Below are positions 1 to 12,345 of a stretch of DNA of 64,000 nucleotides, in pieces. The notes beneath the pieces are model-generated. The model was given only the letters and a program-made list of their open reading frames with translations, was not told where the DNA came from and ran no database searches. The stretch is from Hordeum vulgare subsp. vulgare (Eukaryota; Streptophyta; Magnoliopsida; Poales; Poaceae), in NCBI RefSeq assembly GCF_904849725.1, contig NC_058518.1:329862581-329926580 (forward strand), given 5' to 3'. How positions within the stretch are numbered: position 1 is the first letter of the stretch; each line of letters opens with the position of its first letter. The translations under genes were made by a program, and so were the position numbers.

Positions 1-1240
1 ATGCGTCCAGGAGGATACATGAACTACAGATGAAAAAATCTCTGTTGTTTAAATTGACATGTTATTAATGACGTTGAAGTTGGGACAGAAAATATTTATG
101 TTACCCATTCCTCTAGAAAATAACAAAATTTATACAACCGTCTACTGTTAGCACAAAATCCATTTATATAAAGGAGTGTTGCAATGCTTTTGTTTTTAGT
201 TTAGATGAACCCCTATGACTGTCCTAATTAGTCACTTAAATTCTCAGGATAGTGGGACGGGTCAAAAAATTCTGAAATCATTCTAATTTGCTATGGCTGC
301 CCCCTATGACTGTACTAATTAATAATTTCTCATGGACGAGGAGAAGTCATTCTAATTTGCTGGAACACACTTAACAGATTAAAGTTTTCTTATTCTAAAA
401 TTTTAGATAGCTGATGTGAAATAGCATGTTTGTCCCTATAAAGTTAAGAAAAAGAATTACTATTGAAAAAATTACACTTGCAAAAGAATTTATTTCTTTT
501 TAAAAATTATTTAAGAACTATCTAAATTACTAGTGCATTTTAGAATTGTGAGCACCTGGTATATAAATTATGGCAATTCTAGCCAGCTCCTCAAAAGAAA
601 ACCTTTCGTTTTGAACTGCTACCCTTATTGAATGACGATATTACGTTTAAATTACCACTCGGGCCAGACCGTAATCGGGTCAAAACAAAGCCTCCCGTTT
701 CGTTCCCCCCCCCCACCCTAGTGTCGCCGCCGCAGGCCGTCAGATCCCCGCCACCCTGCACCGCCTCCTCCCCAGACAAGCGGTCCTAGTCCTGCGCCGC
801 CGGGCCACCACCCTGCGCCACCGCCGCCCCTTCTCCTCCTCTCCATCCCGCTAGGCCGCCACATCTCGACGACTCCCCGCCCGGCCACCCTGCTCTTGCA
901 TCGTCGGGCCATCACCCCGTGTCCTCGGGCCGCCACATCTCAACGCCTCCCCGCCAGGCCACCCTGTTCTTGCGCCGTCGGGCCGCCACCCGTTCTCCAT
1001 TTCAATCTAGGGGCGTTTAAGACATTTCAACACACAACTCATACAACAATTACATGCTAGAATTATAGAAAAAAATGTACAAACAATTATGTGGCCAGAC
1101 GATTCTATGAGTAGTTTTTCGAAATTACGATTCTGAAAAATTATGAGGTGAAAAGAACTGGTCCTGAGTCCGGCTCCAACAACCGACCACTGTTTTGTTA
1201 TGTGTACAGAAGGGAATTTGTCCATCGATTGCTTAAGAGA
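1..1240. other. Intergenic host DNA, no gene recognised
   Basis: The first 600 bases are AT-rich with no long open frame. Bases 660-1000 are C-rich and contain several loosely repeated pieces built on CCGCCGGGCCACCACCCT-like words, which give proline/arginine-rich open frames with no recognisable domain. I see no transposon ends, tRNA or convincing promoter. Confidence 0.5.
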
Positions 1241-1531
1241 AATTTCAACGCGTCAACCCATTTCGTTCATGCGCGTTCGTTTGGATCGCCGCGGACAGAA
1301 AATTCGGCCCAACGCGTCGACCCAAACGAACACGTGTCTGCTTTTCGTCCGTCCGTCGACCCATTTCTGATCCATTTTTAGCCTGATTTGCGTTGGCACG
1401 GAGACGAGACGGACGCGTGCGCCACGCGCCAACTAATCCCCCTAGCCCGCCAATCGGTGGCAAAGCCTCCATCATTTGCCTCCATTTTTTTCAAAACCCT
1501 CCCACCCGCGCGTGCCCCCTTGCCGCCCGCC

Positions 1532-1790
1532 ATGGACTACGACCTCGATGCCACCGCAAGCCTCGCCTCGCTCGCCTCTTTGGGCACCAGGACCGCTCCC
1601 TCCGTCAAAGACAAACCTCACGCCCCCGCAAGACCGTCGCCACGCCCACAAAGAAGAAGAAGAAGGAGCTGGCGTCCGAGGAGCGAGCCAAGGAGTCGTC
1701 CAAGAAAAAGAACCTTTGACAAGCGGCGGACGTAAGGGAGGAAGCAGCCGCGACGCCAACGCCCGTGTCGCGGCGGCAACAAGGAAGGCG
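1532..1790 (+). pseudogene. Frameshifted fragment of a lysine-rich grass protein (GST-T3-like / NAM-associated family)
   Basis: An ATG at 1532 opens a peptide starting MDYDLDATASLAS. Near 1620-1632 the recognisable sequence moves to another frame and continues as RKTVATPTKKKKKELASEER. It meets TGA at 1717-1719 and then runs on in the same frame as AADVREEAAATP. From memory, this layout (acidic start, poly-lysine stretch, RAKES-type basic stretch, alanine-rich coiled segment) matches the N-terminus of a large cereal family annotated as glutathione S-transferase T3-like or no-apical-meristem-associated proteins, often linked to PIF/Harbinger-type MYB genes. The C-rich stretch 1270-1530 resembles its leader. 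One frameshift plus one nonsense codon within 80 residues make it non-functional. The family assignment is tentative; the frame switch is seen directly. Confidence 0.45.
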
Positions 1791-2016
1791 CTATTGTACC
1801 TAGCGTTAAACCTTAACCCTGGCCAGCACGGCGCGACGAGGGTTCGCCTTCCGCGCTGGCAGGAGCGGGTCGGGCGAGCAGTCCGAATATCAAATTAGTT
1901 ACAGTCCATATCCTGGTTGCATTTTTGGATCATTGATTCCGGTTCCGTCTCGTTGACGCACACAAACTTGTCGATCTGAATCCGGAGAGGATTCAGTGTT
2001 GCGGATGCGGACGGTT

Positions 2017-2025
2017 CTATTTAAT
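2017..2025 (+). promoter_or_regulatory. TATA-like element of the F-box gene
   Basis: CTATTTAAT lies 76-84 bases before the ATG at 2101. A TATA box here would place transcription start near 2050, downstream of the alternative in-frame ATG at 2005. This is the main reason for choosing 2101 as the start codon. The assignment is inferred from position and sequence only. Confidence 0.4.
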
Positions 2026-2100
2026 CGCCGTCGCGGACACGAGCCAGCAACATCTGCTCACCGCTACTCGATTCGTCGCGCAGGCGGAGGTAGCTCACTC

Positions 2101-3651
2101 ATGGCCAGGACCGCGACGGGCCGCCGGCGGCGTCCAAGAGGCGACGACCGGATCAGCGCCCTCCCCGACGATCTCCTCCTTGTGGTCCTGCGCCGCCTCG
2201 ACATCCGGACGGCAGTCGGCACCACGGCGCTCTCCAGGCGCTGGGCTTGCCTCCGCGGTGAGCTCCCCATCCTCGACTTGAGTGTCCACGCGATGCTCCC
2301 TCCGCGCTACCACCGTTGGATCCAGCTCCACGGCGTCGTCGGGAAAAGTGGTTTCCAGTACGACATGCGTCAAGTGTCACGAGAGCTGTTGCCCAACATC
2401 AGGAGGTACGAGCACCGCGCCATGCGCGCTTTGACCAGGTCTGCCCAGACCTTCTTGGACGCTCCAACCGCCTTCCGCCGGAGGAGGATCAGTAGGCTGA
2501 GGCTCGAGTTCTTCGTTACCCAAAGCACCGAATGCATGAATCGGCTTATCGCGGAGGCCATGGATGCTTGTGGGGTGGATGACCTCCAAGTTGTTGCTAA
2601 GCCAATTTTCTGGCAACGAGGCGCAGTCCACACCTTTGCCAGCCATGGCCTCTGCAAGGAGCCCAGTGCGTCACGCCTGCAAAGCCTCAAGCTTGGTGGC
2701 TGCATGCTCCCGCCGCTGTACGAGTACAGCGCGCTCACTAGGCTCGTCCTGCAGGACATACCTGAATCGACGCCCGTGGCAACCTACCAGGGGGTCTTCA
2801 CCTCGTGCCAGCAGCTGCAGGTGCTGCATCTCATCTCCTGCCGGTGCAGCGCCGGGGGAATATTGGTGGACGCCCCCATGTCAAAAATCAAGGAGCTCGT
2901 TGTGGATAAGTGCAGATTCAGACAGTTACGTCTAAGGGCTCTGCCCAATCTCGAGAGCCTAGCCTCCCTTGGACATATGGTGTTCCTCGAGTCCGCCTCG
3001 TTCCCTTGTCTCGGAAAATTTAACCTCACCTCACGCCTCGGCCTGAGAACGCAAGGGTTTCGTGAATACGTGAAGCAACGCTTGAAGATAGACCATGAGT
3101 CGCTTCTTGAAAACATGCCAGAAATATCGAGTCTGATTGTCAGGATCAGTGGGCCTTACAGATGGATCGTGCCGTCTAGAGGATCCCCGTCGACGGTGTT
3201 GTTGCCTAACCTCAGGCGGTTGCTGGTCGCCGACGTGCCTTCGTCCTGGGACGTCTCATGGCCCCGCCTCCTACTCGAGACGGCGCCTTCCCTGGAGGTC
3301 CTCCACATTCACATTGCCACTTGCACACAAGATGAGCCCAGTGATGAGATACGCTGGAAACCAACCACGCTTCTCCGTCACCGTCACTTGGAAGAGTTTG
3401 TGATGGTTGGTTATGAGGGAACAGAGAGGCAGATTTACCTTGTCAAGTTTGTCATGGGAGTATGCACAGCGCTGCGCCAGGTCTCTATCTTGAGGAACGG
3501 GCATGCTCGGAACAAGGGGCACTGGGACTGGGAGTTGGTGACGCAGCAACACTTGTGGACCGACGAGGAGAAGAAACACACACTGAAGCACATCATGGAT
3601 GGAGTTTCTCCTCTGTCACCTGCTGCTCCGGTTAAACTAGTTTTTGGCTGA
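2101..3651 (+). CDS. F-box/LRR (FBD-like) protein, apparently intact
   Basis: This is a single-exon ORF of 516 codons and the only intact host gene in the window. Residues about 16-56 form an F-box (DRISALPDDLLLVVLRRLD, then ALSRRW), the surface that binds SKP1 in an SCF ubiquitin ligase. Residues about 200-400 are irregular leucine-rich repeats (for example LQSLKLGGCMLPPL and LEVLHI), the probable substrate-binding part. The last 120 residues (HLEEFVMVGYEGTERQIYLV, then CTALRQVSIL) match the FBD-like tail of grass F-box/LRR proteins. The frame is open upstream to 1996, with an alternative ATG at 2005, but the family usually starts shortly before the basic DDRISALPDD segment and a TATA-like box lies at 2017. 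Length, single-exon structure and absence of lesions fit a functional gene. The substrate cannot be inferred. Confidence 0.85.
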   Translation: MARTATGRRRRPRGDDRISALPDDLLLVVLRRLDIRTAVGTTALSRRWACLRGELPILDLSVHAMLPPRYHRWIQLHGVVGKSGFQYDMRQVSRELLPNIRRYEHRAMRALTRSAQTFLDAPTAFRRRRISRLRLEFFVTQSTECMNRLIAEAMDACGVDDLQVVAKPIFWQRGAVHTFASHGLCKEPSASRLQSLKLGGCMLPPLYEYSALTRLVLQDIPESTPVATYQGVFTSCQQLQVLHLISCRCSAGGILVDAPMSKIKELVVDKCRFRQLRLRALPNLESLASLGHMVFLESASFPCLGKFNLTSRLGLRTQGFREYVKQRLKIDHESLLENMPEISSLIVRISGPYRWIVPSRGSPSTVLLPNLRRLLVADVPSSWDVSWPRLLLETAPSLEVLHIHIATCTQDEPSDEIRWKPTTLLRHRHLEEFVMVGYEGTERQIYLVKFVMGVCTALRQVSILRNGHARNKGHWDWELVTQQHLWTDEEKKHTLKHIMDGVSPLSPAAPVKLVFG

Positions 3652-4556
3652 GTGTTCTCATGTTTGTGCTGACCTGCAACCGTCTAGTAATGCCCAGGCT
3701 TCTTTATATTTAACTAGCACTAAGCCTGTATGTTGCTGCCAAAAACCACATAAAAGGATATGGAGTGGCTGTGGTCATGGGGATTTTCGGAAGAGCCTTG
3801 GGATCATGGGAAAATGACTTAACTGATCATGAACGGTGGCTTTAAGTGACACATTAGAATTTTGGAACGCGAGATGTTGGGATGAGATGTGGCATGAGGA
3901 CGGTGATCGGGGAATAAAGATTGTAGGGGGAAATGACTTCCGTCATGTTAAGATAAATAAACTTTTTGGTCATGTGTGCACAAATAAAGAGCTTTGGTTC
4001 CTATGAGAGTAAGAGCGTTTTATTCATTTTTTAAAATTGTTATTCAGCGTATGATTGTAACAGTCTGTTTTATTTATTCAATTTCTTTTGCATGAGTGGT
4101 CTCCTCTTGTGGGGATGATTGTAGCTAAATCATTTGTATGTTGTTGGTTCTAATATATTATCGTATAAGTAACAGGGATGGTTGTAGCTAAATCATTTGT
4201 AAGTTGTTAGTCCCACGTATATTATCGTATGGACTTGTGTTTTATGGGTTATGTGGTGCGAAGAAACATTATGCCGATGCGCCGGTTGTGGAGGCCAGGC
4301 ATCTGCCGCGTGAATGTACTGTTGTATCCGTGTGCATTCTACCAATACAAATGCGTGTCATTGTGCATCATTTTTAAAATCAATTTTAATATACATCAAT
4401 AATAAGGTCAAACTGAGTAAAAAAATGCGCGTACATTACAACGGGTAATAAACTGTGAATTGCGGCCTTGAAATCAAGTCATCGATAGCATAACATAATG
4501 ATTACAAATAGTGTACAACCAACATTATTAATTGAAATCGAATAAAATTACTCGCG
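3652..4556 (+). other. 3' flank of the F-box gene with poly(A) signals
   Basis: There is no ORF. Canonical AATAAA words occur at 3913-3918 and around 3956-3961, with another near 3984, so transcript ends at about 3930-4010 are likely. The remainder up to the retrotransposon junction is AT-rich intergenic sequence. It was originally continuous with 38985 onwards. Confidence 0.5.
4115..4231. repeat. Two-copy direct repeat, units of about 54 bp 63 bp apart
   Basis: The segment GTAGCTAAATCATTTGTA, GTTGTTRGT, then TATATTATCGTAT occurs twice (about 4115-4168 and 4178-4231) with a few substitutions. It looks like a local tandem duplication, and no function is evident. Confidence 0.6.
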
Positions 4557-4561
4557 GGCTG

Positions 4562-4988
4562 TGATGACCCACAAGTATAGGGGATCTATCGTAGTCCTTT
4601 TGATAAGTAAGAGTGTCGAACCCAACAAGGAGCAGAAGGATCTGACAAGTGGTTTTCAGCAAGGTAATATTTGCAAGAACTGAAATTATCGATAACAAGT
4701 AGTTGTGTGGTGAGATGGTTCGTAGCAAGCAACAAGTAACAAAAGTAGCAACGGTGCAACAAAGTGGCCCAATCCCTTTTGTAGCAAGGGACAAGCCTGG
4801 ACAAAGTCTTATAGGAGGAAAAACGCTCCCGAGGACACACGGAAATTTCTGTCATGCTAGTTTTCATCATGTTCATATGATTCGCGTTCGTTACTTTGAT
4901 AGTTTGATATGTGGGTGGACCGACGCTTGGGTACTACCCTTACTTGAACAACCTTTCCACTTATGATTAACCCCTCTCGCAAGCATCC
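4562..4988 (-). repeat. 3' LTR of A1, first piece
   Basis: This is the U5 end of the A1 LTR in reverse orientation, matching 37550-37900 and the reverse complement of the A2 LTR ends. It stops at CATCC (4984-4988), the target duplicated by the SIRE-like copia insertion; the LTR resumes at 17508. Confidence 0.9.
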
Positions 4989-6372
4989 TGTAAGTGCATC
5001 TAGTGCCCCTTAGTGATTTTGGTGGTTTGAAGACTTATAGGTTAAGTATCTAATGTGTTTGTGAGTGTACACAGGATCTATAAGTCATTGAGGAGTTTGA
5101 GATATTTGAAGAATATCGACCCCTAAAAATGTATGTCTTCAGTTGAAGAAATTGGTCTGAAGCTGAAGAAATGAATCGCGAGGAGATATTCCTCATGAAG
5201 ATACTGATATTGAGGAATCCGGTGTATCCTGAAGAAAATCACTCTGAAGAATTTGAAGCATGAAGATTTACACTTTCTGTTTTATTTTCTTCGCATTTGA
5301 GTAATAGGAACACCGTACCGTTAAAGGGGGTCGAAGTTACACTATGGAATGAATTTCCTCATGATGCTCAACCCAAGCCTAATTCTACCAAAAGCCTCAA
5401 GTGAGGAATACGAGTGACATGAGGACTCTCACAATTGAGGGTTCCGACCGTTTCGATAGCCACGCCAAGTCATTGGTCTTATCCACTCCAACGGTCATAT
5501 TATTTAAGGGCATTAGTGTCAAATCATGTCGGGATGCTCCCAGGCTATAAATAGCCACCCCCCACAACCATTAGCTGGTTGGCTGCTCCGTTAGAAACTG
5601 ACACTTGTCATAAGAGCAACTCAATTCCTTAGAGTCTTCGAGAGTAATTCATCAGTGAGGAAATACCCCATACACCGAAACCACAAACCAAACCTAGTGA
5701 TTAAGCATCACTGAAGAAGTTGTTGCTGTGTGGGACTAAAGCCTTTTACCTTTGAGGACTGTGCATCCTCCAGACGGTTAGGCGTCATGGTCTAGAGCTT
5801 TCCAGCAGTCAATTGTGGATCGCCGGGTGACCAAGTTTGTGAGGGTTTGGAAGTCTGCCCTGAAGACTTACCACGAGTGTTGGGCGAGGGCTGTGTGTCC
5901 TTAGCTCAAGGAGAATACGGTAGGGACTGTGTGTCCTTTGGTTTCAATACCAAGCCGCTCCAAACCAGATGTACGACTGTCACAGCAGTTGGAACTGGGT
6001 CATCAATGACTGTCTTCACTAAGAAACGGGTTTTAATTCCTTAACTCCTTACTTTCCTCGTATTATGTGTTGATGACCTTCACTGCGACTGTTTGAAGAA
6101 TTTGCTGAAGACTTTCTCTGAATTTCCTCAACCCCAAATTCTTCACGTCAGTTAATCCTCATCTGTATTCTGCGTGCCTGCTCACAGTGCAATATGTTTT
6201 CACATTCTTCACTCTGAAAAACTGATGTTGTGAAACTTTGTAGTTCTGATCCTTTACTATTTCCACTGTAAGTTAGTCATCAGTGAGGAATTTCCTCAAA
6301 AGGAATTTCCTCAGTGATGAAATTCTAAAAATCTCCTATTCACCCCCCTCTAGTCAATATAACGCACTTTCA
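4989..6372 (+). repeat. 5' LTR of the SIRE-like copia
   Basis: This 1384-bp LTR runs TG...CA. It contains TATAAATA at 5546-5553, so transcription should start near 5575-5585. Its 3' end carries a palindromic GAGGAATTTCCTC / GGAATTTCCTC stretch at 6284-6314 that is preserved in the 3' LTR. The 3' half (from about 5707) is nearly identical to 16821-17502. Confidence 0.9.
5546..5553 (+). promoter_or_regulatory. TATA box of the copia LTR
   Basis: TATAAATA lies in a GC-rich setting inside the 5' LTR, about 560 bases after its start. This is the expected position of the U3/R promoter of a copia element. The truncated 3' LTR lacks this segment. Confidence 0.6.
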
Positions 6373-6374
6373 AT

Positions 6375-6386
6375 TGGTATCAGATC
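6375..6386 (+). other. Primer-binding site (initiator tRNA-Met type)
   Basis: TGGTATCAGATC begins two bases after the LTR end. It matches the canonical plant copia primer site TGGTATCAGAGC apart from the G>T at the eleventh base. Minus-strand DNA synthesis would be primed here. Confidence 0.85.
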
Positions 6387-6439
6387 AAGGTACTCCCTTG
6401 TTCTATGTGATTTTGGTTTAACCACCTCGAGTTTTAGTT

Positions 6440-8975
6440 ATGTCGACTGCAGGCATGTTTAAGTTGACTGCAGCATGTCCTACCTTCGAAGGAAAGAACT
6501 TTCCCTTCTGGAAGAACAAAATGCAAATGCATCTACAAGCTATTGATAATGATCTCTGGTATATTGTGGAACATGGCGTCCCCATCATCTCTGCTAGTGT
6601 CTCTGCTGTTGATGTGAAGAAATTCAAGCAACTCGATTCTCAAGCGAAGAATATCATCTGTGGCCATATAAGTACATGCCAATTTGGAAGAGTAAGTGCT
6701 TTGGGCTCTGCAACACTGATCTGGGAGAGACTTTGCAAAGTAAATGAAGGAGTATCAACCCAGCGTGACTCTCGTGTTGATATTCTTCGCAATCTCTTCA
6801 ATCGCTTCAAGATACATGACAATGAAAGCTTCCAAGACACCTTTGAGCGCCTCAGTGACATATCAAATGAACTGCAAGCACTGGGAGCTCGAGACATCAC
6901 TGATCACGAAGTTGTGAAGAAACTGCTGAGATCTTTGGATTCTCATTTGATACTTTAGTTCTGATGATTCAAGAAAGACCAGACTACAAGATGCTTGATC
7001 CAGCTGATATACTTGAAAGGCTAAATACTCATGAATTCCAGCTAGAAGAAAAGAAAGATATATATGGACCAAGCTATTCCAGACCACGTGCACTGAAGGC
7101 TAGAGCAATTTCCTCATCTGAAGAAGAAGACACAGATGACATCATTGGTGACCCTGAAGAATTTGGACAGGAGCTTGCAATGCTCGTGAGGAAATTCTAG
7201 AGATTTACACGACGTGGCCAGTTCGGTAAATCTTCAAGAAGAAACATGAGGAAATCAGAATCTTCATCTCAGGACTACAAGAAACAAACCTGCCACAAGT
7301 GCAAGAAATCAGGACATTACATTGCTGATTGTCCCCGTTGGGGAAAGGAACCAAAAAAGAAGAAATACAATGATGACTGTTCTAATGACTCGAAGAAGAA
7401 GAAGAAATCTTCAAAATCCTCATCTTCAAAGCCCTCATCACACAAGAAGACTAGTTTCAGAAAGGCTCGGGCACTTATTGGCAAGGAAATGGACTCCGAG
7501 GCAGAATCAGAGGAATGTGATGAAGAAGAGGGTTCTGATGAAGACTCAGAATCCGGACAGGCTAGTCTTGCACTGGCAACCACTTTCGTCAGCAAGTCAA
7601 TCTTCAATCTTGAAGAAAATGATTGCACCATCCATACTGATGACTATGTTGATGACTTCGCTCCAACCTATTGCTTCATGGCAAAAGGTTCAAAGGTAAC
7701 AAATAATGCCTCCTCCTCTGATTCAAGTGACTGTGAACCTGATGATTATAAGAAACCCAGTTACAGTAAACTTGCTATCATTACCACTAAACAACAAACT
7801 GCTCTGGAAAAGCTTCAGAAACTTCTAGATAAAAGTGATGATCTGTTGAATGATGAAATGAACCTTACCCAAATCCTCACTGAAGATGTGAAAAGTCTTC
7901 AGTCTAGATTTGATAATCTTCGGGATCGTTATGATACACTCCTCACTGATCATGAGAAGCTTTCCTATGAATTTCTTCAAAGGAAGCTTGATCTTGAGAA
8001 GCTAAGGATGTCTCATGATGATCTTCGTATGGAAAATGATTCATTACTAGCTCAACAGATCAGCGCTGGTCAAGTTGAATTCATTCCTCCATGTCTTAAA
8101 TGCATTGAACGCGAAACTGCTAATTCCTCACCAGAATCATCAAATTCTACTATTGCTACAAATTCTTCAACTGCACATGTTGTGTCTATTTCCTCACTTG
8201 AGGAAAACACAAATGTTACTGATGAAAATGCAGGGTTGAAGGAATTGTACGTGACAGGCATATACAAAAGCCTCAAAGGACATCAAACCCTTTGTGATGT
8301 GCTCAAAAAGCAGATCTTGAACAGGAACCCGAGGAAAGAAGGAATTGCCTTTGAGAGGAAATTAAATGCTGATAGATCTTATTGGAAACCTGAGCAGTAT
8401 CCCAAAACCTCATGGGTTGCTCCTACTGGCCTTCTTTTGATCCATCTAATCTAACTGGATTTTCATGTGAATTATCCTATTCCTCAGATGAGTCATTTGA
8501 CTCCAACTATAAACTGTTCAAAAATCAATCTGGTGAAGTATTTGCTCGATATGTTGGAACTAACTGCAGGAATGGCCCTCCCCAGAGGAAAATCTGGGTT
8601 TCAAAAAGTTGTCTTGAAAATCTTCAGGTGAATGTCCTCATGACACCACCACTGAAGAATCTGAACCCCAGATCAAATTCCTCAGGAGGACCAAAGTCTT
8701 CAAGAGGATCAAAGTCCTCAACTGGTCAAAACTATGCTCGTACCCGTGCTAATGCGTCTAACATGCAGGGAATATGAATATGAGTGTTACTCCTCAAATC
8801 ATTATGTTCATAAATCCTCTAACCAGTTCTCTGCATATTCATATGAGTACTTTAACCCCCCCTACTGTTAAGAGAAGTGCATTGGCTTCAATGCCACCTT
8901 TCTCATATGGTGCTCGCAGGATGATGAATGCTTTGCCACCCCTTCAAATGTGGGTGGTGAAGAAATCGAACTAAT
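6440..8975 (+). pseudogene. gag: gag of the SIRE-like copia, frameshifted
   Basis: The ATG at 6440 starts a UBN2/DUF4219-type capsid protein (ACPTFEGKNFPFWKNKMQ). A stop at 6956-6958 is followed by the same protein in another frame (MIQERPDYKMLDPADILERL). A TAG at 7198-7200 interrupts it again; it continues in frame through the zinc knuckle CHKCKKSGHYIADC (about 7288-7330), which binds RNA. A lysine/serine-rich and coiled-coil region follows up to TAA at 8452-8454. A further frame change near 8415 leads to the tail (RKIWVSKSCLENLQVNVL, ending near NALPPLQMWVV at about 8970). At least two frameshifts and two nonsense codons are visible. Confidence 0.85.
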
Positions 8976-9198
8976 CACTTCTGCAGGTCAGGTCTCGAGA
9001 TGAAAATCATCATCTAAAGAATTTGCTGGAGACCTGAGGAAATGCTTCTTAGGACGCAAGCTAATGATTGATGAAATAGAAATATTTCACACGTCCTTAT
9101 ATTTCTGTTATGATGAAATTCTGATCTGATGAAATTGATATCATATTCTTCAAATCTGAAGCATATGAGATGGTAAGCTGTACTAATTCATCTGCAGG

Positions 9199-12100
9199 AT
9201 GACAAACCCAAGAATACTGAGTGGGTTCTTGATAGTGGTTGCACACATCACATGACTGGTGATAAAAGCTTATTGATGAATATGCCACTAACTCCATCAC
9301 CTCTGAAGCAAATCACATATGCTGACAAAGGTAAAAGCAAGGTATTGGGACTTGGCAAAGTGGCTATTTCCAAGGATAGGCATATGGACAAAGTGATGCT
9401 TGTTGAATCCCTTGGTTTTAACCTAATGTCTGTCTCGATGCTTTGTGATCTTGATATGATTGTTATCTTTGGTAGATATAGATGTGTAGTCATCATGGAA
9501 TCTGACAGATCCAAAGTCTTCGAAGGTGTAAGAAGAGGGGATTTGTACATTGTTGATTTCTCTACAGGTCCTCAACCAGCCACTTGCTTACTAGCAAAAC
9601 CTCAGAAGGATGGTTGTGGCACCGAAGACTAGGTCATGCAGGCATGAGGAATTTGCACATGCTCGCGAAGAAGAAGCATGTCATCGGCATCGAATCAGTC
9701 AAATTCCTCAAGGATCATCTCTGCGATGCTTGTGAATCTGGGAAAATGACCAGATCCAAGCATCCCTCGAAGACTATCATGACCACTACACGTCCATTCG
9801 AATTGCTTCATATGGATCTATTTGGATCTACTCACTATGCCACACTAACCAATGCAGCATCTTTATATGGCTTCGTCATAGTTGATGATTATTCCACATA
9901 TACTTGGGTGCATATCATAGTGTATAAAACTAAAGTGCAGGAAATCTTCAAACAATTTTCTTCAAGGGCCTCGACGAACTTTGTCATCAAGATCAAACAT
10001 ATCAGGAGTGATAATGGAACCGAGTTCAAAAACACTGGTCTTGATGATTATCTTGATGAACTTGGTATTACTCACGAATTATCTGCTCCTTATACTCCTC
10101 AGCAAAATGGTGTCGTCGAAAGGAAGAACAGGACTCTGGTTGAAATGGCAAGAACTATGCTTGAAGAATATCAGACTCCTCGTCGCTTTTGGCCTGAAGC
10201 AATCAACATTGCATGCCATATCATCAACAAGGTATATCTTCACAAATTCCTCAAGAAAACCTCATATGAACTCCTCACTGACAAGAAACCCAATGTAAGT
10301 TATTTCAAAGTCTTCGGTGCAAAATGCTGGATTAGAGATCCTCACCATAGCTCAAAATTCGCACCTAAGGCACATGAAGGTTTTATGCTCGGTTATGGAA
10401 AGGACTCACACACTTACAGAGTCTTCAACAACTATCACAACAAAGTTGTTGAGATTGTAGATGTGCGGTTCGATGAAACTAATGGCTCGCAAAGAGAGCA
10501 ATTGCCTTCTGATCCAGATAAGTTGTCTCCTGAGGAAGCAATAAAGCTCAAGCCTACTGAAGACATTGTCCCCACTGAGGAAATTGGTGAAGAAACGATC
10601 CCCATCACTGATGAAAATCAAGAAGATGCTCCTGAGGAAATTGCACCAGAACCACTTCCTCAGCCCAGACAAAATCCTCAACCAGCTCATCCGAGGATTG
10701 CAAATGAAGTAGAACTTGACAAAATCCTCAACGACATCAACGCGCCAGGTCCTCTCACTCGCTCAAAAGCTTCACACTTAGTTAACTTTTGTGGACATTT
10801 TTCCTTTGTATCCATCACAGAACCCTCAAAAGTTGCTGAGGCTTTTCTGGAACCGGAGTGGATCCAAGCTATGCAAGACGAACTTCTTCAATTCAAGCTG
10901 AATGACGTATGGGAGCTCGTCAAACGACCAGATCCTCGCAAGCACAACATCATCACCACCAAGTGGATTTTCCGAAACAGGCAAGATGAGGACGGTCAAG
11001 TGGTGAGGAACAAGGCACGACTTGTAGCCCAAGGTTACACCCAGGTTGAAGGAATAGATTTCGATGAAACTTTTGCACCTGTTGCTAGACTTGAAGCTAT
11101 TCGAATACTACTTGCTTATGCTAATCATCATAACATCATCTTATATCAAATGGATGTGAAAAGTGCATTCCTCAATGGTAAGCTTGAGGAAGAAGTATAT
11201 GTTGCTCAGCCCCCAGGTTTTGAGGATCCAAAGAATCCAGACAAAGACTTCAGACTCAAAAAGGCTCTTTATGGTCTCAAGCAAGCCCCTCGGGCATGGT
11301 ATGATACATTGAAGGAATTCCTCATGAAGAAAGGCTTCAAACCTGGTTCACTCGATCCAACTCTTTTCACTAAATCCTATGATAATGAGTTGTTTGTGTG
11401 TCAAATATATGTCGATGATATCATATTTGGCTGTACTGACAAACATTACAGTGATGAATTTGCTTACATGATGAGTGAAGAATATCAGATGTCCATGATG
11501 GGGGAGCTGAAATTCTTCTTAGGTCTTCAAATTCGTCAACAAAGCAATGGAATCTTCATATCACGGGAGAAATACCTCAAAGATGTTCTGAGGAAATTCG
11601 ACATGCATGAATGCAAAGGTGCCAAGACTCCAATGCCTACCAACGGCCACCTCGGCGCTGATGAAAATGGTAAAGATTTCGATCAGCAGGTATATCGTTC
11701 TATGATTGGTTCTTTATTGTATCTATGTGCATCTAGGCCAGATATAATGCTTAGTGTTTGCATGTGTGCACGTTTTCAAGAAAAACCGAAGGAATCACAC
11801 CATAAGGCTGTGAAACATATTCTTCGATACTTAGCTCACACACCAACACTAGGATTATGGTATCCCAAGGGCTCAAATCTTCATCTGGTAGGGTATTCTG
11901 ATTCTGACTATGCTGGTGACCGTGTGGATCGCAAGTCAACCTCTGGCACATGCCATTTCCTCGGAAGATCACTAGTTTGCTGGTTCTCAAAGAAGCAGAA
12001 CTGCGTATCACTCTCCACTGCCGAAGCTGAGTACATTGCTGCTCGTTCTTGCTGTGCTCAATTACTATGGATGAAGCAAACCCTCAAGGACTACGGCATC

Positions 12101-12345
12101 AACATGAAGAATGTGCCTCTCTACTGTGACAATGAGAGTGCTATCAAGATTTCATACAACCCAATACATCACTCGAAGACCAAGCACATCCAGATTCGTC
12201 ATCATTTTTTTCGGGACCATGTCCTCAAGGGCAATATCCTCATCGACCATGTGAAACTGATGATCAACTGGCAGATATCTTCACTAAGCCCTTGGATGAG
12301 AAAATGTTTTGCAAGTTGCGGTGTGAGCTAAATATCTTAAAATCT
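9199..12345 (+). pseudogene. pol: Copia pol: protease, integrase, reverse transcriptase, RNase H
   Basis: The protease starts with active-site WVLDSGCTHHMTG (about 9220-9260). A 1-nt frame change near 9600 joins it to a 915-codon frame (to 12331). This frame holds the pre-integrase zinc motif ([11 protein letters not shown] to CDACESGK), the integrase core with its three acidic residues in [15 protein letters not shown] and [13 protein letters not shown], then RT from about 10860. RT includes [22 protein letters not shown] and the intact catalytic YVDDI box near 11408-11422. RNase H follows ([24 protein letters not shown]). Near 12255 another 1-nt change shifts the final [12 protein letters not shown] motif out of frame. 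The enzyme domains are unusually well preserved compared with gag, but the two frameshifts prevent translation as one polyprotein. Confidence 0.9.
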
